From contig JAQGMC010000125.1 of the NCBI GenBank assembly GCA_028292545.1, forward strand, positions 1 through 59,059: 59,059 nt of DNA. The letters are read 5' to 3'. Below, one piece after another: positions 1-9,277 of this stretch; positions within the stretch are counted from its first letter, which is position 1; every line of letters begins with the position of its first letter. The notes under the pieces are model-generated. The model worked only from the letters and a program-made list of their open reading frames with translations, was not told the DNA's origin and did not search any database. A program made the position numbers and the translations under genes. Source of the DNA: Paucimonas sp. GTDB taxonomy: Bacteria > Pseudomonadota > Gammaproteobacteria > Burkholderiales > Burkholderiaceae_D.

Positions 1-142
1 AGGTAGAAGGAAGTGGATGGTGATGCATGGCAAGCGTGGGCAAGGCGCGAGGAGGCCGCATGGCGAGCCATGCAACGACGAGCAACGCAGTGCGCGCTTG
101 TCAGGCGCGCCAGCCGCGACTTTTACCTGCTGGGATAGGCTC

Positions 143-1009
143 TTAATTGCGCCCGCCGTCGCTGCGCACGAACGCCTCGACCGCGTCCAGCGTCGGGGCC
201 AGCCTGACCAGCGAGTTCGACAGCGACGCGACCAGGGTCGTGTGGGTGACGCCGTCGTAGTACACCTCGCGCACCGGCACGTGCGCCGCGCGCAGTTTGC
301 TCGCCATGCCGCCGGTGTTGCGCGCCGGATTGACCAGGTTGTCGTCGTTCGCCGCGATCAGGAGTGCCGGCGGCGAGGACGCGCCCACGTGGCTGACCGG
401 CTGCGAATCCGGCGGGGTGTCCGGCGCGCTGAAGACCGGTTGCGTCGTGCGGTTCTGCACCGGCAGGAAATCGTAGGGGCCGGCGAGGCCGATCCAGCCG
501 CGCAGCATGCCCGGTGCCAGACCCTGCCGTCCCAGCCAGCGCGGATCGAGCGCCAGCATGGCGGCGTTGTAGGCGCCGGCGCTGTGGCCCATCACGAAGA
601 TCTTCCTCGGGTCGCCACCGTGGGCCGCGATCGCGCGCGCGGTCCAGGCGAGCGCACCGGCCCCATCGTCCAGGAAGTCCGGGTAGCGCACCTGCGGGTA
701 GAGGCGGTAATCGGGGATGACGACCACGAAGCCGCGCGCGGCCAGCGCCCGGCCGACGAAGGCGTAGTCCTCGCGCTTGCCGCTGACCCAGTTGCCGCCG
801 AAGAAAAAGACGATGACGGGCGCCTTGCCCGCGTTCGATGCGGGGCGATACACGTCGAGCATGTTGCGGGAGTCGGCGCCGTAGCGGATCGCTGCGGTGG
901 CGGTCACGGTGCCGGCGGGCGAGACGGCGTTCACCACCGCGAGCGGCGAACAGGCGGCGATGGCGCCGGCCGCCAGCGCGGCGGCGGCGCAGAGGATGAG
1001 TTTGTTCAT
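143..1009 (-). CDS. alpha/beta hydrolase, lipoprotein esterase (BD-FAE-like)
   Basis: The product is a 288-residue serine hydrolase predicted to be a lipoprotein. Residues 1-20 form a signal peptide ending in a lipobox (AIAAC, Cys20), which is why this ATG is preferred over an upstream in-frame start. FFFGGNW (about 68-74) sits where this family has its oxyanion-hole HGGG. GHSAG (141-145) holds the nucleophile, and ANDDN and VTHTT near the C-terminus are the likely acid and histidine. The closest family pattern is the carboxylesterase/kynurenine-formamidase-like group. The substrate cannot be read from the sequence. It stands alone on the minus strand, divergent from the next gene with about 100 bp between them. 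Confidence 0.85.
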   Translation of the reverse strand: MNKLILCAAAALAAGAIAACSPLAVVNAVSPAGTVTATAAIRYGADSRNMLDVYRPASNAGKAPVIVFFFGGNWVSGKREDYAFVGRALAARGFVVVIPDYRLYPQVRYPDFLDDGAGALAWTARAIAAHGGDPRKIFVMGHSAGAYNAAMLALDPRWLGRQGLAPGMLRGWIGLAGPYDFLPVQNRTTQPVFSAPDTPPDSQPVSHVGASSPPALLIAANDDNLVNPARNTGGMASKLRAAHVPVREVYYDGVTHTTLVASLSNSLVRLAPTLDAVEAFVRSDGGRN

Positions 1010-1094
1010 GCCCCGAGTATATTCGCCGGGGCTGGAGGCATGGCGCACCCGAGCCTGCTCATGCCTATGCGTTTGTTTCCACAACGACAAGATG

Positions 1095-1112
1095 CGGACC
1101 TATACTGGATGC
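1095..1112 (+). promoter_or_regulatory. promoter -10 abutting the ATG (possible leaderless mRNA)
   Basis: TATACT lies at 1101-1106, with TCCACA at 1078-1083 and a 17-bp spacer, matching 5/6 and 4/6 of the sigma-70 consensus. Only six bases separate the -10 from the ATG at 1113, so transcription would start at or next to the start codon. No Shine-Dalgarno sequence is visible before that ATG. Confidence 0.4.
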
Positions 1113-1829
1113 ATGGCAACTGCATCTCCGTCCTTCCAGCAGCCCCGCACGCTTACCGGCATCGGGGTTTCGCTCGCCGTGCACGTGGTGCTGGTCGGCT
1201 TGTGGCAGCTGTCGCGGCCGCTGACGTCGGCGCAAGACAGCCAGGCGCAGCGCGTCCAGTTGCTGCGCCTGCTGCCGGCGCCGGTGCCCGATCGTTCCGA
1301 TGCGCCGCCGCCACCCGCCGTGCGCGGCGGCGGGCCTCCGGCGGCGCCGGCCTGGCGGCGCCCGTCGGCTGATCGGGCCCCGGCTACCCCGCTCGCCGGG
1401 GCCATCCCCCTGCCTGCGCCGCAGGCGGCCGACGCGCCGCCCGCCGCGCCCGGGTCAGGCGCGGACCTGCTGCGCGACGCACGTGCCGCCGCTGGCGCCA
1501 TCGACCGCGCACTGCGGGCGGAAAATCCGGAACGCGGCCTCCGCGCGCCGATCGACACGGCCCAGATGAAACTTGAAAAAGGCATTGCCCGCGCCGGCGA
1601 GATGGCGCCGAACAAGTGGTACCAGGCGCCGAAAACGCAGGAGATCCTCGATCCGGGCGGTTATGGGCGCCGGCGCCACCGCGTGATCACCGCCGCCGGC
1701 GCCTGGTGCCTGACCTACGAATCGAATCACGCGCCAGACGGCATCGACAGCATGCAGCACGGGATCAAGCCGAAGCTGACCTCGTGCGACGAGGACGAGC
1801 AGCCGGCGACCAGGCAAAAGTGGAATTGA
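1113..1829 (+). CDS. orphan membrane-anchored protein with TonB-like N-terminus
   Basis: I do not recognise this 238-residue protein as a named family. It begins with a short cytoplasmic head and one membrane segment (about 14-32) that carries Ser20-x3-His24. That is the S-x3-H spacing of the TonB transmembrane helix that contacts ExbB/ExbD. A proline/alanine-rich stretch follows (about 55-115). The C-terminal domain (about 120-235) contains KWYQAPK, DPGGYGRRR and AWCLTYES, with two cysteines, and does not resemble the TonB C-terminal fold. The start is the first ATG behind a good -10 element. It may be an inner-membrane protein with a periplasmic domain; the function is unknown. Confidence 0.7.
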   Translation: MATASPSFQQPRTLTGIGVSLAVHVVLVGLWQLSRPLTSAQDSQAQRVQLLRLLPAPVPDRSDAPPPPAVRGGGPPAAPAWRRPSADRAPATPLAGAIPLPAPQAADAPPAAPGSGADLLRDARAAAGAIDRALRAENPERGLRAPIDTAQMKLEKGIARAGEMAPNKWYQAPKTQEILDPGGYGRRRHRVITAAGAWCLTYESNHAPDGIDSMQHGIKPKLTSCDEDEQPATRQKWN

Positions 1830-1898
1830 CGCGGGTCGGGAGAAATGCGCGAGTGCTGGCCGGGTGGGGCTGTTGCCTGCGCCCATGTTGGTTCGCAC

Positions 1899-2009
1899 GA
1901 TCCGCGTGGGCACGGGTGCCCACCCTACGGGATACATCGCGTATACGGGTTTCGCATGACCTCGCCGCGAGCGATGACCGTAGGGTGGGCACCCGTGCCC
2001 ACGCGGATC
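1899..2009. repeat. REP-like inverted pair (perfect 32-bp arms)
   Basis: Two 32-bp arms, 1899-1930 and 1978-2009, are exact reverse complements, separated by 47 bp. Each arm contains its own hairpin, GTGGGCA-CGGG-TGCCCAC or its complement, and ends in CCTACGG/CCGTAGG. A pair of hairpin-forming units in inverted orientation between genes is the layout of REP doublets (REPINs). No RAYT transposase gene is present in this window, and I found no further copy of the arm here. Confidence 0.75.
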
Positions 2010-2108
2010 ATGCACACAGATAGCAGTGCAGGCAACCGCCCCGCGCCCGCCGCACCCGATCAACGTCAGCGCTTGTCGATCAAGGGCGCCGGCGGTTCCT
2101 GGTGAGCC

Positions 2109-2978
2109 TCAGCGGCGCTCGACCTTGTCGTTCTCGATCGGTTCGTCGGTCGGGATGATGCTGACCCGCTTGCCCCTGGCGCGCTGCAGTACGAACACCA
2201 CATAGCCCGACAACCCGTAGACGACAAAAATCGGCCACAGCACCTTGGTCGGATCGCTCGCCACCAGCGCCAGCGCCAGCACGATCAGGAAGACCACGAT
2301 GAACGGCACCGACTTGCGGAAGTTCACGTCCTTGAAGCTGTAAAACGGCACGTTCGACACCATCGTCAGGCCGGCGAACAGGGCCAGGCACCAGCTCACC
2401 CAGTCGACCTGGCGCGCGCTGATGTTGATGTCCGGATCGGTCATGAACATGATGAAACCGACCACCAGGCCTGCCGCCGCCGGGCTGGGCAAGCCCTGGA
2501 AGAAGCGCTTGTCCACCACCTCGATGTTGGTATTGAAGCGCGCCAGGCGCAGCGCCGCGCCGGCGCAGTACACGAAGGCGGCGATCCAGCCCAGCTTGCC
2601 CAGGCCGCGCAGCGACCACTCGTAAATCACCAGCGCCGGCGCCGCGCCGAAGGACACCATGTCCGACAAGCTGTCGTACTGCGCGCCGAATTCCGACTGG
2701 GTATTGGTCAGGCGCGCGACGCGTCCGTCCAGGGCGTCGAGAATCATGGCGATGAACACGGCCCAGCAGGCATGGTCGAAGCGCTGGTTCATCGCCATCA
2801 CGATCGCGTAGAAACCGCAGAACAGCGCGGCGGTCGTGAAAGCATTCGGCAATAAATAAATGCCACGTCCGCGCGGCCCGCCCTTGTCTTCCGCCCTGCG
2901 GCCGAAGCGCTTGAGGCGGGCAAATCGTGGCGCGCGGGGCGCCGTTCCATTTTTCTTACGTCGTGGAAAGGCTGGCAT
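2109..2978 (-). CDS. pssA: CDP-diacylglycerol--serine O-phosphatidyltransferase
   Basis: This 289-residue membrane enzyme makes phosphatidylserine from CDP-diacylglycerol and serine, the first committed step towards phosphatidylethanolamine. The CDP-alcohol phosphatidyltransferase signature is complete: DG-x2-AR-x8-G-x3-D-x3-D, seen as DGRVAR...G...YDSLSD around residues 85-107. Several hydrophobic segments follow. The first 40 residues are basic and probably cytoplasmic. It lies downstream of ilvC on the same strand, as in other Burkholderiales, with the SIMPL gene between them. The final residues (IENDKVERR) are hydrophilic. Confidence 0.95.
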   Translation of the reverse strand: MPAFPRRKKNGTAPRAPRFARLKRFGRRAEDKGGPRGRGIYLLPNAFTTAALFCGFYAIVMAMNQRFDHACWAVFIAMILDALDGRVARLTNTQSEFGAQYDSLSDMVSFGAAPALVIYEWSLRGLGKLGWIAAFVYCAGAALRLARFNTNIEVVDKRFFQGLPSPAAAGLVVGFIMFMTDPDINISARQVDWVSWCLALFAGLTMVSNVPFYSFKDVNFRKSVPFIVVFLIVLALALVASDPTKVLWPIFVVYGLSGYVVFVLQRARGKRVSIIPTDEPIENDKVERR

Positions 2979-3026
2979 AAAGTTCCGTATTCAAGGTGTG
3001 ATCGCGCTTGCTGCGCCGTTTCCCCC

Positions 3027-3032
3027 ATTATA
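3027..3032 (-). promoter_or_regulatory. pssA promoter -10 element
   Basis: A perfect TATAAT on the minus strand lies 48 bp before the pssA ATG, giving an expected leader of about 40 nt. The -35 region is GC-rich and does not match consensus well, so the assignment rests on the -10 and its position. Confidence 0.4.
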
Positions 3033-3110
3033 GGGGCGGGAACGGCATGTTAGCGAACGGATACTATTGGAACTGATCTCAGCAAACGGTGTCGCCGCTG
3101 AGAGCGCTCC

Positions 3111-3875
3111 CTACTTGAACTTCACCTTTCCCACCAGACGCATCTGCAGCGTCGTCTCGCCGGGCTCGAAACTCGGTTCCGGCATCTCCTGGTCGGCCGC
3201 CTTCATGCGCGCGCCCGAGACCATGGCCGACTGCATTTCGGGACGGCCGCCGTAATTGCCCGAGCCTTCGAAATCGACCGTCTCGAGCACCGCATCGGCG
3301 CTCTGGCGGCCCATCGCGCGCGCAATCGAGGCGATGCGCTCGTTCAGGTTGCGGTAGGTTTCAAGAATGCGCCGGTCGTCCAGCAGCTTCTCGGTTGCCG
3401 GGGCCAGTCCGAAACTGACGCCATTGATCTGTAAAACTTTTTGCGCCGCGGCCGCCGTTTTCGGCAGCGCGGCCAGGTTGGTCGTCTTTACTTCCAGGTA
3501 TTGCCCGACGCGCCAGCCGTCCGGCACCGGCCGGGCCGGCGTGCGGCTCGCCGGCAGCGGCTGCAGCGGCGGTTCCGGATAGACCGGGTAGGTGTAATAC
3601 CCTTGCGTCTTGAGTTCGGCCTTCGGATCGGCGCGGCGCACGATCTCGGTGCCTTCCTTCATCTTGCGGTTCACGCGCGCAGCGGCTGCTGCCTTGTCCT
3701 TGTCGAACTCCTCGACGGCAAAGGTGACCGTTGCCTGGTCGTTGGCATGGCGCACTTCGCCGTTGGCCGGCACGATGACCATGGTGCCGCTGGTGCCTGG
3801 CGCCGGCGCGGTTTGCGCGCCGGCGTGGGCGGCCGCCACGAGGCTGGCGGCGAGGAACAATTTTGGAAGGGACAT
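3111..3875 (-). CDS. SIMPL-domain (DUF541) periplasmic protein
   Basis: The 254-residue product has a cleavable signal peptide (about 1-20, MSLPKLFLAASLVAAAHAGA) followed by a single SIMPL/DUF541 domain. Features of that family are the ANGEVRHANDQATVTFAVE start of the domain, the stretch of Ala/Lys with R-x-N-x-K-M, and the FGLAP segment. Bacterial members form periplasmic oligomers and are often induced by oxidative or envelope stress, but no enzymatic role is established. It is a single gene between pssA and ilvC, with its own upstream gap of 124 bp. Confidence 0.85.
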   Translation of the reverse strand: MSLPKLFLAASLVAAAHAGAQTAPAPGTSGTMVIVPANGEVRHANDQATVTFAVEEFDKDKAAAAARVNRKMKEGTEIVRRADPKAELKTQGYYTYPVYPEPPLQPLPASRTPARPVPDGWRVGQYLEVKTTNLAALPKTAAAAQKVLQINGVSFGLAPATEKLLDDRRILETYRNLNERIASIARAMGRQSADAVLETVDFEGSGNYGGRPEMQSAMVSGARMKAADQEMPEPSFEPGETTLQMRLVGKVKFK

Positions 3876-3889
3876 GGCTTTCTCCGGCT

Positions 3890-3909
3890 AAGTAAAATTG
3901 GCTTTACTT
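3890..3909. promoter_or_regulatory. inverted repeat overlapping the SIMPL promoter region
   Basis: AAGTAAA and TTTACTT (3890-3896 and 3903-3909) form a 7-bp inverted repeat with a 6-bp spacer, 15-35 bp before the start of the SIMPL gene. On the minus strand it overlaps a TATAAG sequence that could be a -10. This is the arrangement of a repressor operator, but no regulator is identifiable. Confidence 0.3.
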
Positions 3910-3999
3910 ATACGATACCGTCGCGCTGCTTTCCGTCGTGATTTTGTAATGGAAAGTTGCAACTACGATCGCCGCCCTACGAATTCCCGTCCCGCGTCC

Positions 4000-5061
<1,062 letters not shown>

Positions 5062-5112
5062 CTATAGGCTGTTCAATGGTGCGGCCATCGGCTGCCCGGC
5101 CTGCCCGCGTGG

Positions 5113-5124
5113 GGTCACGTGACC
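5113..5124. repeat. 12-bp perfect palindrome between ilvH and ilvC
   Basis: GGTCACGTGACC is a perfect palindrome in the 123-bp ilvH-ilvC gap. It may be a binding site or chance; no T-tract follows, so it is not a terminator. Confidence 0.25.
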
Positions 5125-5139
5125 GAGGCCGTGCCCCGA

Positions 5140-5631
5140 TCACACCCTTAGAATCCGTTCGCCGCGGCCGATGCCGGAGCCGCCGGTACGGACGGTCTCG
5201 AGGATGGAGGCGCGGTCGATGGCGTCGATGAAGGCATCCAGCTTGCTCTTGGCGCCGGTCAGTTCGATCGTGTAGGTCTTTTCCGTCACGTCGATGATGC
5301 GGCCGCGGAAGATGTCGGCGGTGCGCTTGATTTCCTCGCGCTCCTTGCCGACCGCCCGCACCTTGAGCAGCATGAGCTCGCGCTCGATGTGCTGGCCTTC
5401 GGTCAGGTCGACCACTTTCACCACTTCGATCAGGCGGTTCAGGTGCTTGGTGATCTGCTCGATGATGTCGTCCGAGCCGGAAGTGACGATCGTCATGCGC
5501 GACAGCGTCGCGTCTTCGGTCGGCGCCACGGTCAGGGTTTCGATGTTGTAGCCCCTGGCCGAAAACAGGCCCACCACGCGCGACAGGGCGCCGGCTTCGT
5601 TCTCCAGGAGAACCGAGATAATGTGTCTCAT
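5140..5631 (-). CDS. ilvH: acetolactate synthase small (regulatory) subunit
   Basis: This 163-residue subunit activates the catalytic subunit and gives it valine feedback control. The N-terminal ACT domain is typical (LLENEAGALSRVVGLFSARGYNIE, split here by position 8-31), followed by the ALS_ss_C domain (about 85-160). The ATG directly follows the ilvB TAA with no intervening base, so the two subunits are translationally linked. Length and motifs match the family exactly. Some annotations use ilvN for this gene. Confidence 0.97.
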   Translation of the reverse strand: MRHIISVLLENEAGALSRVVGLFSARGYNIETLTVAPTEDATLSRMTIVTSGSDDIIEQITKHLNRLIEVVKVVDLTEGQHIERELMLLKVRAVGKEREEIKRTADIFRGRIIDVTEKTYTIELTGAKSKLDAFIDAIDRASILETVRTGGSGIGRGERILRV

Positions 5632-7362
5632 TTAGAGGTCCTCCGAGCCGAGCAGCATTTCCGACAGGCCCTTGCCGGCCTTGACCATCGGCCAGACGTT
5701 CTCGCTCTGGTCGGTGATGAAGTTCATGAACACCAGGCGGTCCTTCATGGCAAAGGCTTCCACCAGCGAACCTTCGACGTCGCCCGGCTTTTCGATGCGC
5801 ATGCCGACGTGGCCATAGGCCTCGGCCAGCTTCTCGAAGTCCGGCAGCGAATCCATATAGGACTCGGAATAGCGCGAGCCGTAGTCGATCTGCTGCCACT
5901 GGCGCACCATGCCGAGGAAGCGGTTATTCAGGAGGATGATTTTTGGGGTCAGGTGATATTGCTTGCAGGTGGCAAGCTCCTGGATGCACATCTGGATCGA
6001 GCCCTCGCCGGTGACGCAGGCCACCGTCGCATCCGGATTGGCCATCTGCACGCCCATCGCGTACGGCAGGCCGACGCCCATCGTGCCCAGCCCGCCGGAA
6101 TTGATCCAGCGGCGCGGCTTGTCGAAGGGGTAGTACTGGGCGGCCCACATCTGGTGCTGGCCGACGTCGGACGTGATGAAGGCGTCGCCTTTGGTCACTT
6201 GCCACAGCTTTTCGATGACCGACTGCGGCTTGATGACGAGGCTGGAGTCCTCGTACTTCAGGCAGTCTTTTCCGCGCCATTCGTCGATCTGCTTCCACCA
6301 GCCGCGCAGCAGCTCCGGGTTGGTGCGCGTGGCGCCTGCGGCATCGAGCTGGGCCAGGAATTCGGTCAGTACTTCCTTGACGTTGCCGACGATCGGGATG
6401 TCGACCTTGACCCGCTTCGAAATCGAGGACGGATCGATGTCGATGTGGATGATCTTGCGTGGGTGGCTGGCGAAGTGCTTCGGGTTGCCGATCACGCGGT
6501 CGTCGAAACGGGCGCCGATCGCGATCAGGACGTCGCAGTGCTGCATCGCCATGTTCGCTTCGTAGGTGCCGTGCATGCCGGGCATGCCGACAAAGCGTTC
6601 GTCGCTGGCGCGCGAGCCGCCCAGGCCCATCAGGGTATTCGTGACCGGCGCGCCGAGCTTGTCGACCAGGCGGTTCAGTTCAGCCGAAGCGTTGGCGAGA
6701 ATGACGCCGCCGCCGGCATAGATCATCGGACGCTCGGCGCTTTGCAGCAGCTGCACGGCCTTGCGGATCTGGCCGGCGTGGCCCTTGTCGACCGGCTTGT
6801 AGGAACGCATCTCGATTTCGCGCGGGTACTCGAACATGCACTTGTGCATGCTGATGTCCTTCGGGATATCGACCAGCACCGGGCCGGGACGGCCGGTACG
6901 GGCAATGTAGAAGGCTTTCTTGATGGTCAGCGCGAGGTCTTTCACGTCCTTGACCAGGAAGTTGTGCTTGACCACGGGGCGCGTGATGCCGACGGTGTCG
7001 CACTCCTGGAACGCATCCTGGCCGATCGCATGGCTCGGCACCTGGCCGCTGATCACCACCATCGGAATCGAATCCATGTAGGCGGTGGACAGGCCGGTGA
7101 CGGCATTCGTCACGCCCGGACCGGAGGTGACAAGCGCCACGCCCACGGTGTTCGAGCTGCGCGAATAGGCATCGGCCGCATGAACGGCTGCCTGCTCGTG
7201 GCGCACCAGGATGTGCTGGAATTTGTCTTGCTGGAAGATGGCGTCGTAGATGTACAGCACTGCGCCGCCGGGATAGCCGAAGACGTGTTTCACGCCCTCC
7301 TCGGCCAGGCAACGCACGACTATTTCGGCACCCGTGATGGGGCCTGTTGCTTCGTTATTCAT
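5632..7362 (-). CDS. ilvB: acetolactate synthase large (catalytic) subunit
   Basis: This is the 576-residue ThDP- and FAD-dependent enzyme that condenses pyruvate to acetolactate or acetohydroxybutyrate. The N-terminal ThDP Glu region is CLAEEGVKHVFGYPGG (about 15-30), the central FAD domain follows, and the C-terminal ThDP/Mg2+ motif is VTGEGSIQMCIQEL (about 453-466) with a downstream NNRFLGMVRQWQ segment. A strong ribosome site (GAAAGGAA) precedes the ATG. It is the first gene of ilvB-ilvH-ilvC. It could equally be called ilvI. Confidence 0.97.
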   Translation of the reverse strand: MNNEATGPITGAEIVVRCLAEEGVKHVFGYPGGAVLYIYDAIFQQDKFQHILVRHEQAAVHAADAYSRSSNTVGVALVTSGPGVTNAVTGLSTAYMDSIPMVVISGQVPSHAIGQDAFQECDTVGITRPVVKHNFLVKDVKDLALTIKKAFYIARTGRPGPVLVDIPKDISMHKCMFEYPREIEMRSYKPVDKGHAGQIRKAVQLLQSAERPMIYAGGGVILANASAELNRLVDKLGAPVTNTLMGLGGSRASDERFVGMPGMHGTYEANMAMQHCDVLIAIGARFDDRVIGNPKHFASHPRKIIHIDIDPSSISKRVKVDIPIVGNVKEVLTEFLAQLDAAGATRTNPELLRGWWKQIDEWRGKDCLKYEDSSLVIKPQSVIEKLWQVTKGDAFITSDVGQHQMWAAQYYPFDKPRRWINSGGLGTMGVGLPYAMGVQMANPDATVACVTGEGSIQMCIQELATCKQYHLTPKIILLNNRFLGMVRQWQQIDYGSRYSESYMDSLPDFEKLAEAYGHVGMRIEKPGDVEGSLVEAFAMKDRLVFMNFITDQSENVWPMVKAGKGLSEMLLGSEDL

Positions 7363-7822
7363 GAATCATTCCTTTCAAAACCCATTGGGCGATTGATCGG
7401 ATGCTCGTTCCTGACGAAATGCGGGTTACCCCACAGCACTCCAGCTTCCCTTTTTTCTGCGGTCACGCCGGACTCCCGGGTATCCATAAGATACCTTTCG
7501 GAACGGCGCTGGGCGCAACTCGTTTGGCTGAGTGTCTGTGGCGGCTCGACGCATCTCTCGCGCTTGTGGCGCGGGTTGGAGCAAACTGCCTACAAATGAA
7601 AGCGAGTCGACCGGGCGGGCCTTGTGTGCGCGCCTGATTGACCATGAAACTTCGCGGGTGCAAAGCGTAAAGAACACCTTACTGCGTTGCACCATTTTGG
7701 TCAAGATAAAAAATTCAAATCGGGAGGTGCACCAGCCGGGTGCATGGTGGGCGCGCTGCGTTTGCGGCGCAGCGGATGGCCCGAAGCGGCCGGCATGCTG
7801 CTTAGCGCTCCATCCCCCAGCG
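7363..7822. other. 460-bp gap upstream of ilvB, no gene seen
   Basis: This stretch separates the ilvB start from the end of the decayed transporter cluster. I find no convincing gene in any frame and no leader peptide enriched in Leu, Val or Ile. On the minus strand TTGACC (about 7697-7702) with TAAGGT 17 bp later is a weak promoter candidate. TTGCACCATTTTGGT (about 7687-7701) is half of an NtrC-like dyad, but the second arm is poor. The change from transporter remnant to native ilvB leader presumably lies between about 7,700 and 7,822. Confidence 0.4.
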
Positions 7823-8686
7823 TCATACGGTCACGCGCTCGATCGTCTGAAACACGAGATGCTCCACCGCCAGCCCGATGACGATCACCGCCGCCAGCCC
7901 CGCAAACACCCTGTCCGTGAACAGCTCGTTTCGGCTCTGGAAAATGAACCAGCCCAGTCCGCCCTGCCCCGAGGTGCTGCCAAAGACCAGCTCGGCCGCA
8001 ATCAGCGTGCGCCAGGCAAACGCCCAGCCGATTTTCGGTCCCGACAGGATCGCCGGCAGCGCCGCCGGTATCAGGATCTGCAGCACCAGCCGCAGCCCGC
8101 CGAGGCCATCGTTGCGCCCGGCCATCCTCAGCGTCTCCGGCACCGCGCGAAAGCCGGCGCAGGCATTCAGGGTCAGCGGCCACGGCACCGAATGCATCAG
8201 CACCATGATCAGGCTGCCCTTGCCCAGCCCGAACCACAGCAGCGCCAGCGGCAGCAAGGCGATCGCCGGCAAGGGATTGAACATCGAGGTCAGGGTCTCG
8301 GTCAGTTCGCGCCCGACGCGGTGCGATACCGCCAGCCAGGTCAGCAGGAAGGCGCCGGCGATGCCCAGCAGGTAGCCCTGGGCCAGCACCGCGAACGATA
8401 CCAGGATATAGCCGCACAGTTCGCCGGAGACGATGCCGTCGACCAGCGCGCGCCCGGTCTGCAGCGCGCTCGGCAGCAGCAGGTCGTTGTCGTAGATGCG
8501 CGCAAGGAGCTCCCAGAGCGCGGCCAGCACCAGCAGCATGCCGGCCTTGCGCAGCCAGGCAAGATCCGTCCGCGGCGAACGGCCGGCGGACGCCGGTATG
8601 CGCTGCGTGGCGGCGGCCCCGGCGACCGGCAGCGCCGGCGCCAGTTCGTATTCGGGACGAATCGGAGGATCGCGGAAGGCGTTCAT
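7823..8686 (-). CDS. ABC transporter permease, sulfonate/nitrate/taurine type
   Basis: The 287-residue protein has a hydrophilic N-terminus of about 45 residues and then about six membrane segments of the BPD_transp_1 family. The ATPase-coupling loop is seen around LRMAGRNDGLGGLRLVLQILIPAALPAI, in place of the EAA motif (EAARxLGA...). It resembles SsuC/TauC permeases. Its ATG overlaps the stop of the ATPase gene (ATGA). The reading frame appears complete, but its partner ATPase and binding protein are broken, so the transporter is unlikely to work. The substrate is inferred from the neighbouring TauD remnant. Confidence 0.8.
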   Translation of the reverse strand: MNAFRDPPIRPEYELAPALPVAGAAATQRIPASAGRSPRTDLAWLRKAGMLLVLAALWELLARIYDNDLLLPSALQTGRALVDGIVSGELCGYILVSFAVLAQGYLLGIAGAFLLTWLAVSHRVGRELTETLTSMFNPLPAIALLPLALLWFGLGKGSLIMVLMHSVPWPLTLNACAGFRAVPETLRMAGRNDGLGGLRLVLQILIPAALPAILSGPKIGWAFAWRTLIAAELVFGSTSGQGGLGWFIFQSRNELFTDRVFAGLAAVIVIGLAVEHLVFQTIERVTV

Positions 8687-9276
8687 ACCTGGACCGCCAG
8701 GGCTGGATGGGCCGGCGTCGGCCGCGTCGGCGCCTCGTTGAACAGGAGCCGGTGAATGCGTTCGTTCGCCGCCTGGAATTCGGCGCTGCCGGCGCTGCCC
8801 AGATCGAACTGGTGACTGTTGAGTTCAGCACGCACGCGCCCCGGATGCGGCGACAGCAGCAGAATGCGGTTGCCCACGACCAGCGCCTCCGCGATCGAGT
8901 GCGTCACGAACAGCATCGTGAAACCGATGTCTTCCCACAGGCCCTGGAGCTGCTCCTGCATCGTGCGCCGGGTGAGCGCATCGAGCGCGGCGAAGGGCTC
9001 GTCCATCAAGAGGATTTCCGGCTGCATCGCCAGCGCGCGCGATCGCCACCCGCGCCTTCATGCCACCCGACAGCGTGTGCGGAGGGTCGACTTGCCGCAG
9101 CCCGAAGGCCCGAGCAGCACGAAGCGGTCGCCCCGGTACACCTCGAAGCTGGCGTCATCAAGGGCGCGCACGGTGCCCTGGGCGCCAGCGTATTCGAGCG
9201 TGACGGGCTCGGCGCGCGGCAGCGGACCCTGGGGCGGCACGACCTGCGAGGTGGGCGCGGGATTGTCGACGCGCAT
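8683..9276 (-). pseudogene. ABC transporter ATP-binding protein, internally deleted and frameshifted
   Basis: This is the remnant of an SsuB/TauB-like ATPase. The N-terminal part from ATG at 9276 reads into Walker A (GPSGCGKSTL, 9082-9111) and then jumps at about 9081 to PHTLSGGMKARVAIARA, the signature motif. The roughly 90-100 residues that normally lie between, including the Q-loop, are gone, and the join is out of frame. A second break lies in the GC run at 9033-9041, where two bases are missing relative to the expected IARALAMQP. After that the frame resumes with MQPEILLMDEPFAALDALT (Walker B, D-loop) and the VTHSIAEA switch histidine. It cannot encode a working ATPase. Confidence 0.85.
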
Positions 9277-9277
9277 C

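Noticed and set aside
5113..5124. 12-bp palindrome GGTCACGTGACC as a terminator
   Set aside because: It has no loop room or T-tract; kept only as a minor site.
5389..7599. 736-codon open frame on the plus strand opposite ilvB
   Set aside because: It is the antisense shadow of ilvB in high-GC DNA, with His/Arg/Val-rich composition and no domain.
7426..7704. 92-codon minus-strand frame before ilvB as a leader peptide
   Set aside because: It has no run of Leu, Val or Ile codons, no attenuator hairpin with T-tract, and no recognisable domain.
7687..7705. NtrC-like TTGCACCA dyad
   Set aside because: Only one arm matches, and no sigma-54 -24/-12 element is present nearby.
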